Shown here: piece by piece, positions 1 through 6,120 of the stretch
Layout of the letters: every line of letters begins with the position of its first letter
Position numbering within the stretch: the stretch's first letter is position 1
Notes under the pieces: model-generated
What the model saw: the letters and a program-made list of their open reading frames with translations, nothing else
What the model was told of the DNA's origin: nothing
The model's database searches: none
Assembly (NCBI GenBank): GCA_031268065.1
Contig: JAIRXX010000026.1
Span: 1 to 7,482, forward strand
Direction: 5' to 3'
Length of the DNA stretch: 7,482 nt
From: Propionibacteriaceae bacterium
Lineage (GTDB): Bacteria; Actinomycetota; Actinomycetes; Propionibacteriales; Propionibacteriaceae
Made by a program: the position numbers and the translations under genes

Positions 1-158
1 GACAGGTCTCTTGTCGAAATCCCGTCTTGAATTTTCAGCATGGCGAGTATCCGCCCCTGCCCGCGAGTCTGGTCCAACGGCTGGCCGTCGCGGCCACGCG
101 GTTGCTGACGGCGGTGCAAGTGGATCACCCGCGCCATCTTTGAGAATAAATCCCCCAT
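1..158 (-). CDS. MarR-family winged-helix regulator, N-terminal part (runs off left edge)
   Basis: An uninterrupted frame reads leftward from ATG at 158 to the window edge, giving 52 complete codons. It begins MGDLFSKMARVIHLHRR, and around residues 34-52 it reads GQGRILAMLKIQDGISTRDL. That stretch matches the helix and start of the HTH in MarR-type repressors of the kind usually written GQGR-(I/L)L-x-L-(K)-x-x-DGIS-x-(R/K)-(E/D)L. The recognition helix and wing lie outside the window, so the ligand and DNA-reading residues cannot be seen. ATG 158 is chosen because GAAAGGAA (171-164) sits 6 bases upstream from the AGGA core; the internal ATG at 137 has no better site. A promoter and palindromes lie directly upstream, suggesting autoregulation (inference). 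The gene is divergent from the LysRS gene. Codons TTA, ATA and AGA occur within these 52 codons, which is unusual for a GC-rich genome. The family call comes from motif recognition only. Confidence 0.72.
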   Translation of the reverse strand, partial: MGDLFSKMARVIHLHRRQQPRGRDGQPLDQTRGQGRILAMLKIQDGISTRDL

Positions 159-164
159 GTCAAT

Positions 165-171
165 TCCTTTC
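165..171 (-). promoter_or_regulatory. Ribosome binding site of the MarR-type gene
   Basis: On the minus strand GAAAGGA (171 to 165) is followed by six bases and then ATG at 158-156. This is a good Shine-Dalgarno match and decides the start of the regulator. Confidence 0.6.
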
Positions 172-174
172 TGT

Positions 175-197
175 AGGAACCTGTTCTACAGGTACCT
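175..197. promoter_or_regulatory. Palindrome 1, candidate operator
   Basis: ACCTGT (179-184) and ACAGGT (188-193) are perfect inverted arms around TCT. The match extends to 10-base arms, AGGAACCTGT (175-184) and ACAGGTACCT (188-197), with one mismatch pair at 178/194. It overlaps the -10 and presumed start of the leftward promoter. Size and symmetry fit a dimeric MarR-type regulator; binding is inferred. Confidence 0.55.
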
Positions 198-224
198 TAT
201 GCCAATGCTACAGGGGCCTGTCAA
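194..224 (-). promoter_or_regulatory. Sigma70-like promoter of the MarR-type gene
   Basis: On the minus strand an exact TTGACA (224-219) serves as the -35. With 17-base spacing the -10 would be CATAAG (201-196); with 19-base spacing TAAGGT (199-194) fits TANNNT. The transcript would start near 189, leaving a leader of about 30 bases with the ribosome binding site. The exact -35 and good spacing are seen directly; activity is inferred. Confidence 0.5.
210..221. promoter_or_regulatory. Palindrome 2, candidate second operator
   Basis: ACAGG (210-214) and CCTGT (217-221) flank GG, using the same half-site as palindrome 1. The longer word CTACAGG occurs at both 186-192 and 208-214, 22 bases apart, about two helical turns. 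The site touches the -35 of the leftward promoter, so occupation would block RNA polymerase. Function is inferred. Confidence 0.45.
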
Positions 225-294
225 ATGCCCGCGCCGCAGGCTGGCGAGTCGGAGCTTTGCCCTAGCCGCCAGAAGCCGCGCCGAACGGGGGTTG

Positions 295-308
295 GCCCCA
301 GTGGGGGC
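295..308. repeat. Short inverted repeat in the LysRS upstream region
   Basis: GCCCC (295-299) and GGGGC (304-308) can pair around a four-base loop (AGTG). No T-run follows on either strand, so this does not look like an intrinsic terminator. In GC-rich DNA such a short stem can occur by chance. The rest of 222-336 holds no gene or motif I can support. Confidence 0.3.
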
Positions 309-336
309 AGCGTCGCAGCGAGGTCCGCCAATGCCT

Positions 337-342
337 TAATCT
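337..342 (+). promoter_or_regulatory. Possible -10 of a leaderless LysRS promoter
   Basis: TAATCT fits the TANNNT form of actinobacterial -10 elements and ends 6 bases before GTG 349. No Shine-Dalgarno lies at the proper distance before that GTG. This arrangement is typical of leaderless transcripts, in which the start codon is at or next to the transcript 5' end. I see no convincing -35. Confidence 0.35.
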
Positions 343-348
343 AGATGG

Positions 349-1881
349 GTGAGTGAGAGCAATCTGGACATGACCAAGACCGACGGCTGGCTTGACCCCG
401 AGTTGAGCGAGCAGCAGCAGATTCGGCTGGGCAAACGCGCCCGGCTGCTGGCCAAGGGGGTGCCGCCGTACCCGATAGCGGTGCCGCGCACGCACACTGC
501 CTCCCAGGTGCAGCGGGGCTGGGGGCATTTGCAGGCCGGTGAAGAGACCCAAGACGTGATCTCGGTCTCGGGACGGGTGATGTTCATCCGCAACACCGGG
601 AAATTGTGCTTTGCCACCCTCCAAGACGGTTTCACCCTGGAAGATTCCGGCACCAGGCTGCAAGTGATGCTCTCCCTGGCCGAAGTGGGCGAGCAGGCGT
701 TGGCGGATTGGAAGGCCGACGTTGACTTGGGCGATTTCGTCTCCGTGACTGGACGGGTGATTTCCTCGCGGCGCGGAGAACTGAGCGTGCTGGCAAGCTC
801 TTGGGTTTTGGCCAGCAAAGCGCTGCGCCCGCTGCCGGTGTTGCACAAGGATTTGAGCGAGGAAAACCGGGTGCGGCAGCGCCACGCCGACCTTGTGGTC
901 CGCCAAGATGCCCGCGACATGCTGCGCAAACGCTCAATCGCCACCCGTTCCATCCGGGAGACCCTGTTCGGAGAGGGCTATATCGAAATCGAGTCTCCGC
1001 TGTTGCAACTCATCCACGGCGGTGCGGCGGCCAGGCCGTTCAAAACCCACCTGAATGCCTTCGACATCCCGATGACGCTGCGGATTGCGCTTGAGCTATT
1101 TCTGAAACGGGCTATGGTCGGCGGCGCAGACCGGGTGTACGAGATTGGCCAGGTCTTCCGCAACGAAGGCATCGACTCCTCGCACTCGGCAGAATTCACC
1201 ATGCTGGAGGCGTACCAGTCCTGGGGCGACCAGCACACCATCGCGGAACTGACCCAACGGCTGATCGTCAACGCCGCCAACGCCATCGGCTCCACCCTCA
1301 TCGACACCCCCGACGGCGAGATAGACCTGGGCGGGGAATGGGAATGGAAACCGGTTTACCCCACCCTGTCCCAAACCATCGGGGAGGAAATCACCCCCGC
1401 CACCGGGCTGCAGCGGTTGCGCGAGGTGGCCGACGCGCACGACATCGCTTACAACCCCGCCTGGGAGGCGCAAAAAATGGTCATGGAGCTATTCGGCGAG
1501 ATTGTCGAACCCAACCTGATCCAGCCCACCTTCGTCTGCGACTATCCGCCGATAGCGCAGCCGCTGGCCAGGCCGCACCGCGAAGACCAAAACTTGATCG
1601 AGGCCTGGGATTTGATCATCGGCGGAGTGGAGCGCGGCACCGGATTCTCCGAACTGATCGATCCGGTGATCCAAAGGGAACGGCTGGTGGCCCAATCCAT
1701 CAAAGCAGCTGCGGGCGACCCCGAGGCCATGCAATTGGACGATGACTTCCTCAACGCCCTCGAACTGGGCGCTCCGCCGATGGGCGGCATGGGTCTGGGA
1801 ATCGACCGGTTGATGATGCTGCTCACCGGGGCGGGCATCCGCGAAACCATCCTGTTCCCGCTGTTGAAGCCTGCGGGGTGA
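349..1881 (+). CDS. lysS: Lysine--tRNA ligase, class II (LysS-type, divergent)
   Basis: Activates lysine with ATP and charges tRNA-Lys in the cytosol. The 510 residues match the family length: an OB-fold anticodon-binding domain at about 70-165 (VMFIRNTGKLCFATLQDG), then the class II catalytic core. Motif 1 is near 211-231 (IESPLLQ, GGAAARPF), motif 2 is FRNEG (270-274, R271) and motif 3 is GLGIDR (482-487, R487). E249, E286, Y289?/Q290 region and E435 of FSEL keep the substrate-pocket pattern, with MLEAY at 285-289. It resembles actinobacterial LysS more than LysX, and no LysX membrane domain is attached. Oddities: RIALEL has Leu248 where RIAPEL is usual, HSAEF has Ala281 for Pro, RQRH has His179 for Tyr, and SELIDP has Ile437. 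GTG 349 is possibly leaderless; ATG 370 is an alternative start. It may be the only LysRS or a paralogue. The enzyme family is certain; full activity is not. Confidence 0.93.
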   Translation: MSESNLDMTKTDGWLDPELSEQQQIRLGKRARLLAKGVPPYPIAVPRTHTASQVQRGWGHLQAGEETQDVISVSGRVMFIRNTGKLCFATLQDGFTLEDSGTRLQVMLSLAEVGEQALADWKADVDLGDFVSVTGRVISSRRGELSVLASSWVLASKALRPLPVLHKDLSEENRVRQRHADLVVRQDARDMLRKRSIATRSIRETLFGEGYIEIESPLLQLIHGGAAARPFKTHLNAFDIPMTLRIALELFLKRAMVGGADRVYEIGQVFRNEGIDSSHSAEFTMLEAYQSWGDQHTIAELTQRLIVNAANAIGSTLIDTPDGEIDLGGEWEWKPVYPTLSQTIGEEITPATGLQRLREVADAHDIAYNPAWEAQKMVMELFGEIVEPNLIQPTFVCDYPPIAQPLARPHREDQNLIEAWDLIIGGVERGTGFSELIDPVIQRERLVAQSIKAAAGDPEAMQLDDDFLNALELGAPPMGGMGLGIDRLMMLLTGAGIRETILFPLLKPAG

Positions 1882-1914
1882 CTGTGCCCTGGTATTGTTT
1901 ATAGCCGGAAGTCC

Positions 1915-1920
1915 AAGGAG
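1915..1920 (+). promoter_or_regulatory. Ribosome binding site of crgA
   Basis: AAGGAG stands 5 bases before GTG 1926, a near-ideal Shine-Dalgarno that fixes the crgA start. Just upstream, at 1893-1904, an AT-rich stretch (TATTGTTTATAG) could hold a -10, but no matching -35 is clear, so a separate crgA promoter is only possible. Confidence 0.6.
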
Positions 1921-1925
1921 TCGTA

Positions 1926-2243
1926 GTGCCAGAATCTAAAGTTCGCAAAGAGGCCGCCGCGAAGAAAAAGCAGGCCAACGAAGCAGCCGTGCAGGAGAAG
2001 AAGGCCAAAAAGCCCGCATCTCCCGGTTCGGGAAGCTGGGTGGTGCCGACCTTCCTGACCCTGTTGCTGCTTGGCATCGCCTGGTTGGTGGTCTATTACG
2101 TGACCGCATCGCTGGGAATCTACATTCCGGTGATCAGCGCCCCGACTGAGCAAGGCGGCCTGGGCGGCTGGAACATCATCATCGGCATGGCGCTGATCGC
2201 CGCGTCGTTCATCGTCTCGACCCAATGGGGCAAGAAGGGCTAG
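1926..2243 (+). CDS. crgA: Cell division protein CrgA
   Basis: Small actinobacterial membrane protein of the divisome. In mycobacteria it contacts FtsZ, FtsQ, FtsI and other wall-synthesis proteins and helps place or stabilise the septum. The 105 residues begin MPESKVRK, matching the family's MPKSKVRK start. A lysine/alanine-rich cytosolic arm (about 5-30) follows, then TM1 (about 38-60, beginning WVVPTFLTLLLLG), a short external loop with Pro and Gly residues, and TM2 (about 82-99, beginning WNIIIGMALI), ending WGKKG. The W-N at the start of TM2 is the usual CrgA feature. The gene starts 44 bases after lysS and ends 20 bases before the chosen start of trpG, so co-transcription is plausible. 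The charged arm makes it somewhat longer than the mycobacterial protein. Identification is secure from the start motif, topology and neighbours. Confidence 0.94.
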   Translation: MPESKVRKEAAAKKKQANEAAVQEKKAKKPASPGSGSWVVPTFLTLLLLGIAWLVVYYVTASLGIYIPVISAPTEQGGLGGWNIIIGMALIAASFIVSTQWGKKG

Positions 2244-2263
2244 CTCTCTTCTCAGCCGCGACA

Positions 2264-2890
2264 GTGACCAGCATCCTCGTTGTGGACAATTACGACTCCT
2301 TCGTCTACAACATCGTTCAATACCTGGCCCAACTCGGGGCCGAGGTCGAAGTGTGGCGCAATGACGACGCCCGCTTCAGCGCTGACTGGGCCAAACGTTT
2401 TGACGGAGTGCTGCTCTCCCCCGGCCCTGGCACGCCCCAGCGTGCCGGAGTCTGCGTGGACCTGATCCGCGAATATGCGGGCAAACTGCCCATCTTCGGG
2501 GTCTGCCTCGGCATGCAGGCGATTTGCGTGTCCTACGGCGGCACAGTGTCGCGTGCCCCGGAGCTGCTGCACGGCAAGACCTCGCTGATCAGCCACGACC
2601 AGGAAGGCGTGTTTGCCGGACTGCCCAATCCGATCACCGCCACCCGCTATCACTCACTCGCGCTCGACCCGGCCAGCACCCCAGCCGAACTCAAGATCAG
2701 CGCCACCGCTGAGAGCGGAGTCGTCATGGCGGTGCGGCACCGCAGCCTCCCGGTCGAGGGCGTCCAATTCCACCCGGAATCAGTGCTCACCCAGTGCGGC
2801 CACCGGTTGCTGGCGAATTGGCTCGCAGTCTGCGGAGCGGCAGACGCGCCACGCAGGGCAGCCGACCTCAAAGTGTTGCTGGCTGGCTAA
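2264..2890 (+). CDS. trpG: Glutamine amidotransferase subunit, anthranilate/aminodeoxychorismate synthase component II (TrpG/PabA)
   Basis: Class I glutaminase that releases ammonia from glutamine for a TrpE- or PabB-type partner, making anthranilate (tryptophan) or 4-amino-4-deoxychorismate (folate). The 208 residues begin MTSILVVDNYDSF, the standard start. PGPGTP (53-58) is the oxyanion-side loop, C81 in GVCLGMQAI the nucleophile, and H170 and E172 in VQFHPES complete the triad. HGKTS (103-107) and ATRYHSLAL (126-134) are also typical. One oddity is GMQ where most TrpG/PabA proteins have GHQ. GTG 2264 is preferred to ATG 2225, because the latter adds 13 residues unlike the family and overlaps crgA. 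No strong Shine-Dalgarno is seen, so coupling to crgA translation is possible. No trpE or pabB is nearby, so the pathway cannot be assigned; this copy is called trpG in mycobacteria and often pabA elsewhere. Confidence 0.92.
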   Translation: MTSILVVDNYDSFVYNIVQYLAQLGAEVEVWRNDDARFSADWAKRFDGVLLSPGPGTPQRAGVCVDLIREYAGKLPIFGVCLGMQAICVSYGGTVSRAPELLHGKTSLISHDQEGVFAGLPNPITATRYHSLALDPASTPAELKISATAESGVVMAVRHRSLPVEGVQFHPESVLTQCGHRLLANWLAVCGAADAPRRAADLKVLLAG

Positions 2891-2896
2891 GCAGCC
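2881..2896. terminator. Weak hairpin at the trpG/pknB convergence
   Basis: GGCTG (2881-2885) and CAGCC (2892-2896) can pair around a six-base loop that includes the trpG stop codon. Only 19 bases separate the two converging stop codons. There is no T-run on either strand, so it is at best a weak bidirectional terminator. Confidence 0.2.
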
Positions 2897-2909
2897 CCCA
2901 TCCACTCTG

Positions 2910-4631
2910 CTACGGATCAACAGGGGGATCGGTGGGATCGGGAGGGGGAGTCGGAGTTTTTGTGGGCAGCGGCGGCGCCTTGGCCACCACGAGTTTCAAC
3001 GCCTTGGTCCGATCCCACATCACGCCCTGTTCTGGATCCTGCGCGATGACATTGCCTGGGGTGCTCTCGGAGACCTCTTGGGAGAATTCCACCTTGAACC
3101 CGGCATTGCTCGCCTGATAGGCGGCCTGCTCCTCGGACAAGCCGGTCAGCAGCGGCACCTCGCTCTTCCCAGTCGCGTAGTAGATGACGATCTCCTGGTC
3201 CAACGGAATCTCCGCGCCCTCAGCCGGATTTACCTTGGTGACTTGGCCCTTCTTGGAATCGATCGGCTCATTGGGGTCTTCCTGGGTGCTGACATTGGTG
3301 AAACCCATCGCTTCCAACTGCTGCTTGGCATCTTGGTATTTCATCCCGATCAAGCCGGGGAGCACCGTCCCCTTCGGCTTGCCCATGTTGATCTCGTAGC
3401 GCACCTCAGAACCCTCGGGAACATTCGTGCCTGCGAAGGGATTCTGGCTCACCACTCGCCCGACCGAATCGTTGTCCGGGCCTTGCACCTGCTTCGGAAT
3501 CGGCACCAGCTTGGCCTCTTGCAGGATTAGCATCGCTTCCTCGGGCCTGCGGTCGACGATATTCGGGACGGTGACAAATTCCGGCCTGCCGATTGGATTC
3601 AGCAGGAAGAAGATGCCCAGCCCGACCCCGATCACCACCAGCGCGATCAGAAAGACCATGATGCCTACCCGCCGCCCGCGGGGCCGCTCTTCCTCGTAAT
3701 CGTCCGGCTCGTAATTGGCGGCGGGGACAGCGACGGTCGTGGCGGCGGCGGGCACCGTCATCGGCAGTTGGGTGTAAATGTCCTGCCCGGCCAGCAACCG
3801 GGCTATGTCGTCGCGCATAACCGCCGCGCTCTGGTAGCGGTCAGCCGGGTCTTTTGCCAGCGCCTTCAAAACCACGGTGTCCATGCCCGGAGTGATCATC
3901 GGATCAATCTGGCTGGGCGGCACCGGACTCTCGCGGACGTGCTGGTAGGCGACGCTGACCGGGGAATCGCCGGTGAACGGTGGCCGCCCGACCAGCAATT
4001 CATAGAGCAGGCACCCAGCGGAGTAGACGTCGCTCCGCGCGTCAACCGGTTCGCCTCTAGCCTGCTCCGGGGACAGATACTGCGCGGTGCCGATGACAGC
4101 GGCAGTCTGGGTCATCGTCGCAGAAGTGTCGGCTACCGCCCGTGCGATGCCGAAATCCATCACTTTGACGGTGCCGTCTGGAGTGAGCATCACATTCGCC
4201 GGCTTGATGTCGCGGTGGATGATCCCGGCACGATGGGAGTAATTGAGCGCTTCCAGAACCCCTTCGGTGAATTCCAACGCCTTGAACGGCTGGATTTGCC
4301 GCCCAGTGCGCAGAATCTCCCGCAGGGTGTGCCCCTCGACCAATTCCATCACGATATACGGGACGCGCACCCCGGTGGCCGGATCGGGCTCCTCGCCAGT
4401 GTCATAGACGGCGACGATATTGGGATGGTTCAGCCCCGCTGCCGCCTGGGCTTCGCGCCGGAACCGCTCCTGGAAAGTCGGATCGGTGGCGAGGTCCACC
4501 CGCAATTGCTTTACCGCAACGTCCCGGTTCAGCCTGATGTCGCGGGCATGGCGCACCTCAGCCATGCCGCCACGCCCCAAGAGCGCGCCAAGCTGATAAC
4601 GCCCGCCTAGCAGTCTCGGCTCTTCAGTCAT
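2910..4631 (-). CDS. pknB: PASTA-domain serine/threonine protein kinase PknB
   Basis: Membrane kinase that binds muropeptides or lipid II outside and phosphorylates wall and division proteins inside. In 573 residues: kinase domain about 12-280 with GRGGMAEV (19-26), ATP lysine K41, HRDIKPAN (139-146, base D141), DFG (159-161) and SPEQARG (187-193). T174 and T176 in [12 protein letters not shown] match the activation-loop threonines of M. tuberculosis PknB. An acidic/Arg juxtamembrane stretch (about 307-321) precedes one TM (about 323-344). Three PASTA repeats follow (about 351-418, 421-488, 490-551), then a Pro/Thr tail (552-573). M. tuberculosis PknB has four PASTA repeats, so this one is shorter. 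ATG 4631 is chosen because GAGAGG lies about 8 bases upstream; ATG 4679 would add 16 unrelated residues. It is probably the last gene of the rodA-pbpA-pknB operon, 52 bases after pbpA. Confidence 0.95.
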   Translation of the reverse strand: MTEEPRLLGGRYQLGALLGRGGMAEVRHARDIRLNRDVAVKQLRVDLATDPTFQERFRREAQAAAGLNHPNIVAVYDTGEEPDPATGVRVPYIVMELVEGHTLREILRTGRQIQPFKALEFTEGVLEALNYSHRAGIIHRDIKPANVMLTPDGTVKVMDFGIARAVADTSATMTQTAAVIGTAQYLSPEQARGEPVDARSDVYSAGCLLYELLVGRPPFTGDSPVSVAYQHVRESPVPPSQIDPMITPGMDTVVLKALAKDPADRYQSAAVMRDDIARLLAGQDIYTQLPMTVPAAATTVAVPAANYEPDDYEEERPRGRRVGIMVFLIALVVIGVGLGIFFLLNPIGRPEFVTVPNIVDRRPEEAMLILQEAKLVPIPKQVQGPDNDSVGRVVSQNPFAGTNVPEGSEVRYEINMGKPKGTVLPGLIGMKYQDAKQQLEAMGFTNVSTQEDPNEPIDSKKGQVTKVNPAEGAEIPLDQEIVIYYATGKSEVPLLTGLSEEQAAYQASNAGFKVEFSQEVSESTPGNVIAQDPEQGVMWDRTKALKLVVAKAPPLPTKTPTPPPDPTDPPVDP

Positions 4632-4683
4632 CGTATTTCCTCTCGGAACACTGCGGTCACCCGCCAGACCCCATACCATTGTG

Positions 4684-6120
4684 TCACTTCAAAGCCTCCA
4701 ACACTGCTTTTGCCACCGGCGCTGACACTCTTCCTCCAGCAACTTCGCTGGCGCTGATATCGGCATCTTCAATGAAAACTGCCACCGCGACACCATACTC
4801 TTTCACATAAGCGACAAACCAGGCGTATGGAAGCCGCTCTCGGTCGGTTACCGCAGTGCCGGTTTTCCCCCCTACTTCTACGCCGGGAATCTTAGCGCGA
4901 GATCCGGTGCCCGACTCGACAACGCTCACCATCATCTGCCGAAGTTGCGCGGCAGTGCCGGTGCTGACGGCGATGGACGCCTGGGCCGGAGCGGTTTGCT
5001 GGATCAAAGTCAGGTCGGCGCTCAGCACCCGGTCCACGATATAGGGCTGCATCACCACGCCGTCATTCGCAATGGCTGCCGCCACCATCGCCATCTGCAG
5101 CGGAGTCGCCGCCACCTCGTATTCACCGATGGAACTCATCGCCGTCTGCGCCGGATCGATGTCTTCCGGGAAACGGCTGGGGACCGATCCGATCTCAGGC
5201 AGATAGCGTTGTCCGAAACCGAAAGCCTCGGCCTGCTTCAGCATGGTGTCCGCGCCGAGTTCCGCGCCGAGCCTGGCGAATCCGGGATTGCAAGAGACGC
5301 GCAACGCCTGGCCGAGGCTGATCTTGGCGCCACCGCAGGAGCCTTTGATCTGCTTGGTGGAACCGGGAAGCTTGTAAGCGCTGGCGTCAATGGTGGAGTC
5401 GCTGGTGTACCCGTTCTCCAACGCCGCCGCCGCCGTGATCAGCTTGAAAGTGGAACCGGGGGCGTAAATCTCCCTGGTGGCCCGGTTTGCCATCGGCTTG
5501 TCGGGATCGGCGGAAAGCCTTTCCCAGGCCTGTTTTGAGGCGTCGAGGTCGTGGGTCGCCAGCATGGCGGGATCGTAGCTGGGCGAAGTCACCAGGGCCT
5601 TCACCGCGCCGGTGTGGTAATCGAGGGCGACCACTGCCCCCTTCCGCCCGGCCAGCGCTTTCCATGCGGCTTTCTGCGCCTTGGCCGAAATCGTGGTCTC
5701 GACCGTCGCCCCCTTCGGAGATTTGCCTGCCGCAGACTCGATGAGTTGCTCAAGCACCTGCTGGTCAGTCGCCCCGGAGAGGAACCTGGATTGCGAGGAC
5801 TCCAGCGCCGAACTGGCATAGAGGTAGGAATAGAAGCCGGTGATCGGCGCGTACAGCGGACCGCTGGGATACTCCCGCTGATACTTGAAACGGTCCTTCA
5901 CCGGCCCTGACTCGGCAATCGGGGTGTTTCCCACCATGATCGGACCCCGGTCCTGGGCGAATCGGGCGTCGGTGATCCGCCTGTTCTGCGAATTTTCGTT
6001 GAGGGCGGTTTGCCGCATGGTGACTGAATAGGTCAGATTGGCCAGCAGCGCCAAGAACATGACCAGCACGGCGACAGACACCACCCGGATGGGGCCGTTC
6101 ATTCGGATTGGGGCGTTCAT
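4684..6120 (-). CDS. pbpA: Class B penicillin-binding protein PbpA (D,D-transpeptidase)
   Basis: Crosslinks peptidoglycan stem peptides outside the membrane and is the likely partner of RodA. The 478 residues hold one N-terminal TM anchor (about 13-33), a PBP dimerisation-type region (about 50-145, with YAPITGFYS at 90-98) and a transpeptidase domain. The catalytic motifs are complete: S223-T-F-K226, S276-C-N278 and K419-T-G. C262 and C277 lie where M. tuberculosis PbpA has a cysteine pair near SxN, so a disulfide is plausible; the second mycobacterial pair (CYGPC) is absent. ATG 6120 overlaps the rodA stop as ATGA, with GAGGTGG just upstream, and is preferred over the far upstream in-frame ATG at 6570, whose extra residues lie inside rodA in another frame and look unnatural. 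The first 12 residues are a tandem repeat (MNAPIR, MNGPIR), giving a second possible start at 6102. Confidence 0.94.
   Translation of the reverse strand: MNAPIRMNGPIRVVSVAVLVMFLALLANLTYSVTMRQTALNENSQNRRITDARFAQDRGPIMVGNTPIAESGPVKDRFKYQREYPSGPLYAPITGFYSYLYASSALESSQSRFLSGATDQQVLEQLIESAAGKSPKGATVETTISAKAQKAAWKALAGRKGAVVALDYHTGAVKALVTSPSYDPAMLATHDLDASKQAWERLSADPDKPMANRATREIYAPGSTFKLITAAAALENGYTSDSTIDASAYKLPGSTKQIKGSCGGAKISLGQALRVSCNPGFARLGAELGADTMLKQAEAFGFGQRYLPEIGSVPSRFPEDIDPAQTAMSSIGEYEVAATPLQMAMVAAAIANDGVVMQPYIVDRVLSADLTLIQQTAPAQASIAVSTGTAAQLRQMMVSVVESGTGSRAKIPGVEVGGKTGTAVTDRERLPYAWFVAYVKEYGVAVAVFIEDADISASEVAGGRVSAPVAKAVLEALK
6085..6120 (-). repeat. Imperfect 18-base tandem repeat at the pbpA start
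   Basis: On the minus strand two adjacent 18-base units, each beginning ATGAACG and ending ATCCG plus one base, encode MNAPIR and MNGPIR. They differ at only a few positions. The duplication creates a second in-frame ATG (6102). A ribosome binding site (GAGGTGG) is visible only before the first copy. Confidence 0.75.

Noticed and set aside
11..339. Small plus-strand frames at 11-265 and 157-339
   Set aside because: They overlap the regulator start, promoter and palindromes, have low-complexity products and no ribosome binding site.
222..348. T-box or lysine riboswitch before LysRS
   Set aside because: The space is short and lacks any T-box-like conserved sequence, specifier stem or lysine-box pattern; only a 5-bp hairpin is seen.
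262..953. Two long minus-strand frames opposite the 5' part of lysS (262-906 and 336-953)
   Set aside because: They lie antisense to a well-conserved LysRS, have no recognisable motifs and no ribosome binding site; they are shadows of GC-rich coding DNA.
2225..2263. Upstream ATG start for trpG
   Set aside because: It adds 13 residues unlike the family and overlaps crgA; family proteins begin right before ILVVDNYDSF.
2915..2955. Possible GATC/GGGG-rich tandem repeat
   Set aside because: It is explained by the Pro/Asp-rich PknB tail (codons for PPPDPTDPP) and has no regular unit.
2613..3530. 305-codon plus-strand frame spanning trpG and the pknB 3' end
   Set aside because: It crosses two convergent confirmed genes, and its product shows only reverse-complement coding bias, with no domain.
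3768..4610. 280-codon plus-strand frame within pknB
   Set aside because: It is antisense to the kinase domain, whose catalytic motifs are all in place.
4632..4679. Upstream ATG start for pknB
   Set aside because: It has no ribosome binding site and its extra residues do not resemble kinase N-termini, whereas ATG 4631 has a good site.
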